A stretch of 19,666 nt of DNA from assembly GCA_964547515.1 (NCBI GenBank), contig CAZJOA010000038.1, forward strand, positions 1 to 19,666, written 5' to 3'. Of the stretch, positions 1 to 8,394 are shown in pieces (positions within the stretch are counted from its first letter, which is position 1; each line of letters starts with the position of its first letter). A program made the position numbers and the translations under genes. The DNA is from UBA11524 sp964547515. Lineage in GTDB: Bacteria > Bacillota > Clostridia > Christensenellales > Aristaeellaceae. Under the pieces are notes generated by a model. It was not told where the DNA came from, made no database searches, and was given only the letters and a program-made list of their open reading frames with translations.

Positions 1-2
1 TC

Positions 3-71
3 TTCTTCCGCTTCCGCGGCAAGGGCAGGATGGACTTCTATGGGTTTGAGCTGATGGAGGGTCGCTACTGA
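3..71 (+). CDS. 3' end of an unidentified gene (partial)
   Basis: The frame starting at base 3 is open from the window edge and ends in TGA at 69-71. It encodes 22 residues ending in MDFYGFELMEGRY. Only this tail is visible, so the family cannot be named. The alternating hydrophobic/aromatic pattern would fit the last beta strand of a beta-sandwich domain, such as those ending many secreted glycosidases or binding modules, but that is inference. It lies 68 bases upstream of the first GH3 gene on the same strand, so it may belong to the same transcription unit. Codon usage matches the downstream genes. Confidence 0.55.
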   Translation, partial: FFRFRGKGRMDFYGFELMEGRY

Positions 72-139
72 GTGTTTCCCATGGTGATTGCCGCCGGGCA
101 AGGCGGTGAACATATTACTTTTTCAAGGAGGAAGACAAG

Positions 140-3100
140 ATGTCAACCAAGCTGAACCGTGTTGTGGCCTGGATGCTGACGCTGTGCATGGCACTGTGCT
201 GTGTGCCGGCGATGGCAGAGGGCAATGTGGAGCTCCTGGACGAATCGCTTGTGACGGCAAGCGGTGTGACCAGCGGCGATCTGGCGGCGAATGGCAAGTT
301 CTACGCTGATTATTCCACGCTGGAAGAAGAACTGGAAGCGGGCAACCGCGTTCATCAGCAGATGGTGGAAGAAGGCCAGGTGCTGCTGAAGAACGAGAAC
401 GGTGCGCTGCCCCTCAAGGCCGATGAGCGTGACGTGACCTTCCTGGGTCTGGCGACCATCGACTATGTGCGCGGCGGCGGCGGCTCCGGCTCGTCCCGTG
501 CCACGACCTATGCGATGGATTGGGTGGATGCGTTCCAGGAGGAAGGCTTCCACATCAACCCCAAGACCATCGAGCTGTATGAGAACCTCTACGCCGTCAA
601 TGGCGGCAAGCATGGTCAGCCCAATGATGGCGAAATGCTTGAGCCGGGCGTGGAATACTACAGCAAGTCCGTCACCAGCACCTTCAAGGCGTATAACGAC
701 GTGGCGCTGGTGACCATCTCCCGCTTTGGCCGTGAGAACATCGACCTGAAGACCAACAATGTTCCCGGTCATTTCGACCCCAACGATCATTACCTCCAGC
801 TGGACGACAACGAGCTGGCGCTCATCAAGCTGGCGAAGGCGAACTTCAAGAAGGTCGTCGTCATGCTGAACTCCTCCATGATTATGGAGATCCCCGAGCT
901 GCAGGCCGGCACGGACACCGAATACGGTGTGGATGCCATCCTGTGGGTCGGCGGCCTGGGCGACCGCGGCACGCTGGCGGCGGCGCGCATCCTGACCGGC
1001 AAGGTCAACCCCTCCGGCCATACGGCGGACATCTGGTATTCCGACTTCAAGGCCGATCCCACCTTCACCAACTTCTCCGATATGTCCCAGAATGTGGATG
1101 AGAACGGCGAGCGCATGAACTCCTGGTTCGTCTATCCGGACGGCGAGGTCTCCGTGTACTCCTCCGTGGAATTCCGTGAGGGCATCTACTACGGCTATCG
1201 CTACTACGAGACCAAGGCGGCGGACATGAACGCGGCTGAGGCGGGCAGCGGCGATGCGTGGTACGACCAGGCGGTGCTGTATCCCTTCGGCTTCGGCCTG
1301 AGCTACACCGACTTTGCCTGGGAGCTGGCGGGCATTTCCTCCGACAAGAGCATCGCGGCGGCGAATCAGACCATCACCGTGCAGGTGAAGGTCACCAACA
1401 CCGGCGATGTGGCGGGCAAGGACGTCGTGCAGCTCTACTACACCGCGCCCTATACCGTGGGCGGCATCGAGAAGTCCCATGTCGTGCTGGCGGGCTATGA
1501 AAAGACCCAGCTGCTCCAGCCCGGCGAGAGCGAGATCGTGACCATCCAGTTTGTTGCCCAGGATATGGCTTCCTTTGACTGGGACGATGCCAATGGCAAC
1601 GACTTCTACGGCTATGAGCTGGAGGCTGGCGAGTACATCATTTCCGCCCGCCGCAACTCCCATGACGTGGTGCTGGAAGAGACCTACACCCTGGGTGAGA
1701 CCATCCTGTGCGAGACCGACTACATCTCCGGCAAGACCATCGAGCCCGTGTATGTGGATGATTTCGACACCACCCGCGAGTCCCTGCTGGACAACATGAT
1801 CTCCCGTGCGACCGGTCTGGAGCAGCCCGTGGCCCAGACGGCGGCAGAGCGCGTCATGAGCGATTATGAGGCCGAGATCCTGGATGCCCAGGAGACCTAC
1901 TACCCCTACATGGACGAGGAAGGCCAGCCCTGGTACGTCAGCGAGGTGCCTGCCACCTGGACGCAGGGTGCAGTCACCGATGTGACCGAGGCCGATCTGG
2001 CCGGCAAGGTCTACACTGAGCCCACCGTGGTGGATGGCGTTGCCACCGCTGCCACGGATGAGAACTCCCTGCTGTGGGATGCCTACATGAACTCCCTGAC
2101 CTGGGAACAGCTGGTGGGCTTTGTCACCGGCGGCGGCGGCGCGTCCGAGGGCCCCGTTCAGTTCTCCAGCGGCACCTGCTGGCAGTCCGCCCCCATCACC
2201 GCCGCGACCTGGAACAAGGCGCTGGTGCGTGAGCAGGGCATGATCTACGCCAACCACGGCCTGCTCAAGGGCATCAAGGCCTGGAACGGCATCGCCTGCA
2301 ACATCCACCGTAGCCCCTTCAATGGCCGTACCTTCGAGTACTATTCCGAAGACCCCATCCTCAGCGCCACCTGCGCTTACATCGTGACCGAATGCTCCAT
2401 CTCCAAGGGCATCATCAACTACTCCAAGCATTTCTTCGCCAACGTGCAGGAGCACAACCGTGCTGACTTCGGCGGCGTGTGCACCTTCGCCACCGAGCAG
2501 GTCTTCCGCGAGATCTACATGCGCTCCTTCGAGGCGATGGTCAAGGCGGGCTCCATGGGCCTGATGACCTCCTTCAACCGTGTTGGCTATGTGGTCAATT
2601 CCAACAACTGGGCCGTGCATGAGGATCTGCTGCGCGACGAGTGGGATTTCCACGGCGGCACGATGACCGATGCCTGGGCGCGTGACTATGTGTCCCTGGA
2701 TCTGATGGCTCGCGCGGGCGACGACACCGTCCTGTCCGGCAATGCGGGCTTCACCAAGACCTACATCACCGCCGGTGAATGGGATGCCGCCGAGCGCGAC
2801 GGCCTGGGCATGGTGCGTGTCCCCAATGAGGACGGCACGGATACCCTGCTTTCCCCCACCCACTACTACGCCGTGCGCAAGTCCGCACAGCGCATCATCC
2901 AGACCCGCGTGAATTCCAACCAGTATAAGAACTATGCCACCGATTATGAGCTGACCGCAACCCTCTACTATGGCACGACCAACAGCACGCAGATCCACTG
3001 CGATGAGACGTCCGACTTCTCCGTGACGCTGGCAGAGGGTCAGCAGCTGCCTGAAGGCCTGACCATTGACGGCTTTGTGGCCACCGCTGCGCTGCCCGTT

Positions 3101-3772
3101 GTCGGTACCTACAAGGAGGGTGACCCGCAGTATCAGACCGGCCGCAATGCGGACAACAACATCTATGGTGAGTTCCCGGCTCAGGGCACATACGAAGTGC
3201 TGGTCAACATGTCCTGCGATGGCTACATCAACGTGCAGAACGTGAAGCTGACCATCCATCTCGTCAGCCCGTTCCAGGTCAACGGTGAATTGATCCAGGG
3301 TTCTGCGGAAGCCGCACCCGTCATCCATCTGACGAAGGATCAGGCCGGTGAAGTGGTGATCGACTCCATGCCCTTCGCCTATCAGGCCAATATCACCCAG
3401 GGTCAGATCACCAACTGGTACACCAAGAATGGCTCCAAGTACCTCCGCGACGAGGAGAAGACCCATGCGGACGGCACGACCATCCCCTATGCCGAGGTGG
3501 AGGAGAAGCATGAGCTGTCCTACACCCTGGAGGGTGATCTGCCCGCTGGTATGACGGCTGAGGTCATCTATGGCACTGCGTATGGTCTGCGCACGAACAA
3601 GGTCTTTGAGATCGTCAAGGGCATCAAGCTGGTCGGTACGCCCACCGAGGCAGGCACTTTCACCATCACGGTGACTGAAAATGTGCCCTACTGCCGCGCG
3701 CTGGCCGGCATCTGGCTCATCCCCAGCGGTGAACTGACCGTCACCCAGGCGTTCACCATCGTGGTGGAGTAA
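140..3772 (+). CDS. Secreted domain-permuted GH3 glycoside hydrolase with C-terminal Ig-like domains
   Basis: This is a 1210-residue secreted protein of glycoside hydrolase family 3, a family that removes terminal beta-linked sugars. The start has an AAGGAGG site at 125-131. Residues 1-26 form a signal peptide ending AMA-E. The domains are in reversed order. The GH3 C-terminal sandwich comes first (VLLKN at about 80-84; ILTGKVNPSG at about 284-293). An Fn3-like domain follows (YPFGFGLSY at 381, NTGDVAGKDVVQLYY at about 420, YGYELEAGEY at about 490-500), and the barrel domain starts near 655. The barrel keeps NIHRSP (721), GR.FEYYSEDP (729-739), KHF (763-765) and the nucleophile context GTMTDAW with D844. 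The usual SDGP substrate-binding Asp reads SEGP (E670). Two He_PIG-like Ig domains follow (about 945-1040 and 1120-1210). No sorting signal or membrane anchor is seen. Substrate is unknown. Related enzymes include the reversed-order beta-glucosidases of Butyrivibrio and Ruminococcus. Confidence 0.9.
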   Translation: MSTKLNRVVAWMLTLCMALCCVPAMAEGNVELLDESLVTASGVTSGDLAANGKFYADYSTLEEELEAGNRVHQQMVEEGQVLLKNENGALPLKADERDVTFLGLATIDYVRGGGGSGSSRATTYAMDWVDAFQEEGFHINPKTIELYENLYAVNGGKHGQPNDGEMLEPGVEYYSKSVTSTFKAYNDVALVTISRFGRENIDLKTNNVPGHFDPNDHYLQLDDNELALIKLAKANFKKVVVMLNSSMIMEIPELQAGTDTEYGVDAILWVGGLGDRGTLAAARILTGKVNPSGHTADIWYSDFKADPTFTNFSDMSQNVDENGERMNSWFVYPDGEVSVYSSVEFREGIYYGYRYYETKAADMNAAEAGSGDAWYDQAVLYPFGFGLSYTDFAWELAGISSDKSIAAANQTITVQVKVTNTGDVAGKDVVQLYYTAPYTVGGIEKSHVVLAGYEKTQLLQPGESEIVTIQFVAQDMASFDWDDANGNDFYGYELEAGEYIISARRNSHDVVLEETYTLGETILCETDYISGKTIEPVYVDDFDTTRESLLDNMISRATGLEQPVAQTAAERVMSDYEAEILDAQETYYPYMDEEGQPWYVSEVPATWTQGAVTDVTEADLAGKVYTEPTVVDGVATAATDENSLLWDAYMNSLTWEQLVGFVTGGGGASEGPVQFSSGTCWQSAPITAATWNKALVREQGMIYANHGLLKGIKAWNGIACNIHRSPFNGRTFEYYSEDPILSATCAYIVTECSISKGIINYSKHFFANVQEHNRADFGGVCTFATEQVFREIYMRSFEAMVKAGSMGLMTSFNRVGYVVNSNNWAVHEDLLRDEWDFHGGTMTDAWARDYVSLDLMARAGDDTVLSGNAGFTKTYITAGEWDAAERDGLGMVRVPNEDGTDTLLSPTHYYAVRKSAQRIIQTRVNSNQYKNYATDYELTATLYYGTTNSTQIHCDETSDFSVTLAEGQQLPEGLTIDGFVATAALPVVGTYKEGDPQYQTGRNADNNIYGEFPAQGTYEVLVNMSCDGYINVQNVKLTIHLVSPFQVNGELIQGSAEAAPVIHLTKDQAGEVVIDSMPFAYQANITQGQITNWYTKNGSKYLRDEEKTHADGTTIPYAEVEEKHELSYTLEGDLPAGMTAEVIYGTAYGLRTNKVFEIVKGIKLVGTPTEAGTFTITVTENVPYCRALAGIWLIPSGELTVTQAFTIVVE

Positions 3773-3807
3773 ACCCGATCCCATAAGCAATCAGAAATGA
3801 ACCCCCG

Positions 3808-3840
3808 CCCCAGGCTCTGGTATGCTGCCAGGGCCTGGGG
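3808..3840 (+). terminator. Strong GC-rich hairpin between the GH3 gene and the binding-protein gene
   Basis: CCCCAGGCTCTGG and CCAGGGCCTGGGG pair over 13 bp with one G-U and a 7-base loop. No T-tract follows, so it may be an attenuating or mRNA-stabilising hairpin rather than a simple intrinsic terminator. It lies 36 bases after the GH3 stop. Confidence 0.45.
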
Positions 3841-3919
3841 CATGCAGGAATCTTCCCCCCTATGCCGAATTGCTCTATGCAGACCGCATGGTTGCGTACA
3901 AGATGATCGGAGGATGAAC

Positions 3920-5278
3920 ATGAAGATGAAAACAAGGCTTTTTGCGCTGATGCTGATGGTCATACTGGCGTTGGTCTGCACGACTGGCGCGCTGGCGTCC
4001 GAGTTGGATGGGAGCAAGAAGGTCGACAAGATCGAGGTCGCGCAGATGCCGGCCAAGACCGCGTATGTCTCCGGCGAGGAATTCACCCTTGAGGGCGGCA
4101 CGGTGCTCGTGACCTATGAAGACGGCACGACCCAGGAGATCCCCATGACGGATGACGGCCTGAACGTCAAGACCCCCGGCATGTCCGCCAGCGGGACGAA
4201 GACCGTCACGATCAAGTGCGGCAAAAAGTCCGCCCGTTTCACCGTGAAGGTGGCGAACGCCAGCTTCCTTGTCACCTATGACCAGAATTATGACGGTGCA
4301 CCCGCTGCGGAGTCCGCCGAGGTGGTCAAGGGGCAGAAGGCCGAGAACCTCCAGCCCGTGCGTGAGGGCTATACCTTCGTGGGCTGGTATGTGGACGCGG
4401 ATTTCACCGCCGCGTTCGATTTTGACACGGAGATCACCGCCGATGCGACGCTCTATGCCCTCTGGACGAAGGATGGCGTCGATCTGGTGCAGGTGACATT
4501 TGACTACGACTATTACGGTGTGGCGCTGAACCGTTATGCCTACCCGGTGGAAAAGGGCACGGCGGTGGCCTGTCCGCAGAATCCCCCCGTGCGGCAGGGC
4601 TACACCTTCGACCATTGGGTGGATGCCCAGGGCGCTGCGTTTGACTTTGCCCAGGCGCTCACCGAGGACACGACCATCAAGGCCAGCTGGAGCAAGAGCG
4701 TCAGTGGCGTGCAGACCTATGTGTTCGAGGCGGAGGACACCAATCTCTCCGGCAAGACCGGCCCTGCCATTTCCGGCACGGCGAACGAGATCGGCATGAT
4801 CGTCCTCAGCGAGGGACGCAATGCCTCTAATGACCGCGCGGTGGGCTATCTGTATCAGAATGGCCTGTCCCTGGAGTTCTATCTGGCCTGTGACGAGGCG
4901 GTGGAGGACGCGACCATCTATATCAGCCTCTCCGCCGAAATGGAGGATCTGACCCTGACCCCCGCGACCTATGGCATCTACCTCAACGGCATGCCCCTGC
5001 CGTATGGCGAGATCGCCATTGTGGGTGTTCCCGCCTATGAGCCCACCGCCTATGTGGCGGACTGCGCGGAATACCAGTACTATCTTGTCGGTGAGAAGCT
5101 GGCCTTGCAGCAGGGCGCGAACCTCATCAAGGTCATCACCGAGAACAGCGATGCCTATCCCGGCACGACCATGGTGGCGCATGCGCCGCTGGTGGACGCA
5201 GTGAAGATCGAGACGAGCGCCGTGGTCATCTGGGATGAGACCCATGGCGTGCCTGCGCTGGACAATTACAAGAAGTGA
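3920..5278 (+). CDS. Secreted Ig-like / InlB-repeat / CBM-like carbohydrate-binding protein
   Basis: This is a 452-residue exported protein with no catalytic domain recognised. The start at 3920 is chosen because CGGAGG lies at 3908-3913, and an in-frame ATG at 3914 would sit directly on that site. Residues 1-26 are a signal peptide ending ALAS. Residues about 35-112 look like a bacterial Ig-like domain (VTYEDGT, the GTKTVTI strand). Two Listeria-Bacteroides (InlB B) repeats follow at about 116-187 and 192-259, each with the EGYTF.GW or QGYTFDHW core. The C-terminal part from about 268 resembles a CBM6/CBM35 beta-sandwich (FEAEDTNLSGKTG, then LQQGANLIKVI, ending DAVKIET). It lies between two GH3 genes on one strand, so a role in holding glycan for those enzymes is likely but inferred. 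No LPxTG or lipobox is visible. Confidence 0.85.
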   Translation: MKMKTRLFALMLMVILALVCTTGALASELDGSKKVDKIEVAQMPAKTAYVSGEEFTLEGGTVLVTYEDGTTQEIPMTDDGLNVKTPGMSASGTKTVTIKCGKKSARFTVKVANASFLVTYDQNYDGAPAAESAEVVKGQKAENLQPVREGYTFVGWYVDADFTAAFDFDTEITADATLYALWTKDGVDLVQVTFDYDYYGVALNRYAYPVEKGTAVACPQNPPVRQGYTFDHWVDAQGAAFDFAQALTEDTTIKASWSKSVSGVQTYVFEAEDTNLSGKTGPAISGTANEIGMIVLSEGRNASNDRAVGYLYQNGLSLEFYLACDEAVEDATIYISLSAEMEDLTLTPATYGIYLNGMPLPYGEIAIVGVPAYEPTAYVADCAEYQYYLVGEKLALQQGANLIKVITENSDAYPGTTMVAHAPLVDAVKIETSAVVIWDETHGVPALDNYKK

Positions 5279-5287
5279 CCGGAATGC

Positions 5288-5321
5288 GGCGGACGGCTGG
5301 CGAAAGGCCGAGCCCTCCGCC
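5288..5321 (+). terminator. Imperfect GC-rich hairpin followed by CTTTCTGTT
   Basis: GGCGGACGGC pairs with GCCG and TCCGCC across a small bulge. A short pyrimidine run follows at 5322-5330. It lies between the binding-protein stop and the second GH3 start. It is a weak or partial terminator candidate that would allow read-through. Confidence 0.3.
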
Positions 5322-5351
5322 CTTTCTGTTCAACACGAGGTGAAAGACAAA

Positions 5352-8252
5352 ATGAAGACCGCAAAGAAGAAGAGTCCCTTCCGCCGGGTGAGAATCTGGG
5401 CGGTGGTGACGGCGCTGCTGCTGGTGGTGATGATCGCCGCGAACTATCTGGCGCTGAACACGTTCAATGGCTTCCTGGATACGGCGCTGGGCGGTCAGCG
5501 GCCGATCTATGAGGAGGACACGGCCTCCATGTATCCCGCGAGCGAGGCGGAGAGCAAGGAGGAGGCACTGCGCAATGCCCAGGAATTCAATGTGGAGATC
5601 GCCCGGGAGGGCTTCGTCCTGCTGAAGAACGATGCCCAGGCCCTCCCGCTCAAAAAGGGCGCGAGGATCTCCGTCTTCGGCAAGAACAGCGTCAATCTGT
5701 CCTATGGCGGTTCCGGTTCGGGCGGATTCGATACCTCGGGCAGCAAGAACCTCTACGACACCCTGGAGGCCGCGGGCTTCCGCACGAATGATACCCTCAG
5801 AGCCTTCTATCAGGATAATGGTGCATCCGGTGCGGTGCGTGCGGCCAATTCCTCCGATCTGGACAGCGGCAGCAATCAGCGCATCGCCGTGGCGGAAACG
5901 CCCCAGGCCAGGTACACCGACAAGGTGAAGAAGAGCTACAGCGAGTACAATGACGCAGCCATTGTGGTCATCACGCGCATCGGCGGCGAAGGCTTCGACC
6001 TGCCCCGCTATCAGGGCAGCACCGATGGCGCCGTCAGCCCTGACAGCCACTATCTGGAGCTGGATCAGAACGAGCGCGACCTGCTTGCCGCCGTCTGCGA
6101 CGCGGGCTTTGAGCATGTCATCGTCCTGTTCAACATCCCCTCCAGCTTTGAGGCCACCTTCCTGACCGATCCCGCCTACGCCGCCTTTGCCGACAAGATC
6201 GATGCCGCCCTGTGGGTGGGCTTCACCGGCAGCACGGGCATCATGGCGCTGGGCGACATCCTCACGGGTGAGGTGAACCCTTCCGGCCGACTGGTGGACA
6301 CCTGGGCGGCGGACTTCAGCAAGGACCCGACCTTCATCAACTTCGGCACGGGTGCCACCCCGGACGACAGCGACAAGTACGACGGCGGACTGTACTACTT
6401 CGTGGACTACGAGGAAGGCGTGTACGTCGGATACCGCTACTATGAGACGCGGGGCTACACCGACGGCGAGGCATGGTATCAGCAGAATGTGGTCTATCCC
6501 TTCGGCTACGGCCTGAGCTACACCACCTTCGACTGGCAGGTGCATCAGCCGCAGCAGACGGAGCTCACGCAGGAGGGCATCATCCGCATCGATGTGACGG
6601 TGAAGAACACCGGCAGCGTCGCGGGCAAGGACGTGGTGCAGCTCTACGCCAGCGCCCCCTATACCGCCGGCGGCATCGAGAAGCCGCACAAGGTGCTTGT
6701 GGCCTATGCCAAGACCGACCTGCTCCAGCCCGGCAAGTCCCAGACCCTCACCCTGGAATTTGACCCCTACAACGCCGCCAGCTATGATTACCGCGATGCC
6801 AATGCCAATGGCTTCACCGGCTATGAGCTGGAGGCCGGGGACTACACCCTCTATGTCAGCCGCAATGCCCATGACGCGGTGGACACGGTCGTCTGCCACC
6901 TGACGGCGGACATCTGCTACGACGCTGACCCGGTGACGGGCAATGCCGTGGAGAATCGCTACACCGGCGTGGAGGACACCCTGGACAGCGACTGGCAGCT
7001 GTCCACCGTGCTGTCCCGTGCGGATTGGGAGGGCACCTGGCCGACTGCGCCCACTGCGGCGGAGCGCGCCGGGACATCCCGCCTCTATGAGGAGCTGGAG
7101 AACCTGGAGACCAACAATCCCCACGACTATTCCGAGGAGGAGTACCCCTGGTTCGGCGAGGAGACCGAGCTGACCATCCGCAGCCTGCTGCCGGAGGAAG
7201 CGCAGGGCAGCTTCCGCGCCATCGTGGATTATGACGATGAGCGCTGGGAGGAACTGCTGGATGCCATGTGGGAGGACGAGATGCTTGACCTCATCAACTA
7301 CGGCGCTTACCGTACCGTGGCGGTGGAAAGCATCGGCCTGCCCGCGACCCTCCATGGCGATGGCCCTGCGGGCTTCACCTCCTTCCTCAACCGCCTGCAG
7401 GTCACGGGCACATGCCAATACGTCAGCGAACCGGTGATGGCCGCGACCTGGAACATCGCCCTGATGGAAGAGCTCGGCCGGAAAATGGGTGAAGAGGGCA
7501 TCATGGGTGACACAGGCACGGGCATGCCCTATTCCTCCATCTATGCCCCGGGTGTGAACATCCACCGCAGTCCCTTCGGCGGACGGTGCTCGGAGTACTT
7601 CTCGGAAGACCCGCTCCTGGCAGGCAAAATGGCCGCAGCGGAGATCCGCGGCTGTCAGGAGAAGGGCGTCGTCTGCATGGTGAAGCATTTCGCCGCCAAC
7701 GAACAGGAGACGCATCGCTCCATCAACGGCGATTGCTCCTGGGTGACGGAACAGAGCCTGCGTGAGATCTACCTGAAGTCCTTCGAGATCGCGGTGAAGG
7801 AAGGCGAGAGCCGTGGCCTGATGTCCTCCTTCAACCGCATCGGCACGCGCTGGACGGGCGGCGATTATCGCCTCCTGACCGACATCCTCCGCGATGAATG
7901 GGGCTTCCGCGGAACGGTCATCTGCGACTTCAACACCATTCCCCAGTATATGAACCCCCGCATGATGTTCTACGCGGGCGGCGACCTGGATCTGGCGACG
8001 CTGTCCTCCAGCATGTGGGAGGACTGCGATCCCTCCGAAACGGGTGACGCCATCATCCTGCGCCGCGCGGCGAAGAACATCCTGTACGCCTTTGCCAACT
8101 CCAACGCCATGAACGCGGAGGTCGTGGGCTATAAAGTCCCGCTGTGGCATCTGGCGCTCTATGCCCTGGACGGCGTGGTCGGCGCAGCGCTGCTGATTTG
8201 GGGCGTGGCGGCCATTGTGTCCGCCTGCCGCAAGCGCAAGCAGGCCGCATAA
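5352..8252 (+). CDS. Domain-permuted GH3 glycoside hydrolase with N- and C-terminal membrane segments
   Basis: This is a 966-residue family 3 glycosidase in the same reversed order as the upstream GH3. The reading frame extends upstream to 5235, but the start at 5352 is preferred because GAGGTGA lies at 5337-5343 and it yields a sensible membrane anchor. Residues 15-35 are a transmembrane helix after a Lys/Arg-rich tail. The GH3 sandwich follows (GFVLLKN at 87-93, YGGSGSGG, ILTGEVNPSG at about 303). YPFGYGLSY is at 382 and an Fn3-like domain at about 415-515. The barrel runs from about 639, with DGPAG (D670), NIHRSPFGGR (736-745), EYFSEDP (748-754), KHFAANEQE (778-786) and nucleophile D859 in TVICDFN. 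A second helix at about 931-957 ends in CRKRKQAA. Positive charges at both termini predict both ends inside and the enzyme outside. All expected active-site motifs are present, so it is probably active. Confidence 0.92.
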   Translation: MKTAKKKSPFRRVRIWAVVTALLLVVMIAANYLALNTFNGFLDTALGGQRPIYEEDTASMYPASEAESKEEALRNAQEFNVEIAREGFVLLKNDAQALPLKKGARISVFGKNSVNLSYGGSGSGGFDTSGSKNLYDTLEAAGFRTNDTLRAFYQDNGASGAVRAANSSDLDSGSNQRIAVAETPQARYTDKVKKSYSEYNDAAIVVITRIGGEGFDLPRYQGSTDGAVSPDSHYLELDQNERDLLAAVCDAGFEHVIVLFNIPSSFEATFLTDPAYAAFADKIDAALWVGFTGSTGIMALGDILTGEVNPSGRLVDTWAADFSKDPTFINFGTGATPDDSDKYDGGLYYFVDYEEGVYVGYRYYETRGYTDGEAWYQQNVVYPFGYGLSYTTFDWQVHQPQQTELTQEGIIRIDVTVKNTGSVAGKDVVQLYASAPYTAGGIEKPHKVLVAYAKTDLLQPGKSQTLTLEFDPYNAASYDYRDANANGFTGYELEAGDYTLYVSRNAHDAVDTVVCHLTADICYDADPVTGNAVENRYTGVEDTLDSDWQLSTVLSRADWEGTWPTAPTAAERAGTSRLYEELENLETNNPHDYSEEEYPWFGEETELTIRSLLPEEAQGSFRAIVDYDDERWEELLDAMWEDEMLDLINYGAYRTVAVESIGLPATLHGDGPAGFTSFLNRLQVTGTCQYVSEPVMAATWNIALMEELGRKMGEEGIMGDTGTGMPYSSIYAPGVNIHRSPFGGRCSEYFSEDPLLAGKMAAAEIRGCQEKGVVCMVKHFAANEQETHRSINGDCSWVTEQSLREIYLKSFEIAVKEGESRGLMSSFNRIGTRWTGGDYRLLTDILRDEWGFRGTVICDFNTIPQYMNPRMMFYAGGDLDLATLSSSMWEDCDPSETGDAIILRRAAKNILYAFANSNAMNAEVVGYKVPLWHLALYALDGVVGAALLIWGVAAIVSACRKRKQAA

Positions 8253-8321
8253 CGCAAAAAAGGGGGGATCGGCGACCTTTCTTGCAGGGATGCGCGGGCC
8301 GGTCTGCCCCTTTCTCCTCCT

Positions 8322-8355
8322 GCACCGCCGGGAAAACTCGGCGGTGCTCTTGGTT
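8322..8355 (+). terminator. Probable intrinsic terminator after the second GH3 gene
   Basis: GCACCGCCG and CGGCGGTGC form a perfect 9-bp stem around an 8-base loop (8322-8347). TCTTGGTT follows, and a TTTTTT run comes at 8362-8367. It separates the GH3 gene from the GtrA-like gene. The T-tract is interrupted, so partial read-through is possible. Confidence 0.55.
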
Positions 8356-8394
8356 GCATGATTTTTTCCCCGATGAGGGGTACGGAGGCATGTT

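Noticed and set aside
88..106. Terminator or promoter upstream of the first GH3 gene
   Set aside because: The CCGCC/GGCGG stem is only 5 bp with a distant T-run. The TTGCCG and TATTAC boxes have a 19-base spacer and would place the start of transcription on the ribosome site.
143..3790. 1215-codon open frame antisense to the first GH3 gene
   Set aside because: It is a by-product of GC-rich codon usage in the real gene, with few stops on the opposite strand. The translation is low-complexity His/Gly/Val-rich with no domain, while the + strand frame has clear GH3 motifs and a ribosome site.
3797..3919. Upstream extension of the binding-protein gene from 3797
   Set aside because: It would place 41 residues before a clear signal peptide and run through the 13-bp hairpin. 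The ribosome site at 3908-3913 fits the start at 3920.
5235..5351. Upstream extension of the second GH3 gene from 5235
   Set aside because: It overlaps the end of the previous gene and a hairpin. The basic N-terminus and membrane helix begin at 5352 behind GAGGTGA.
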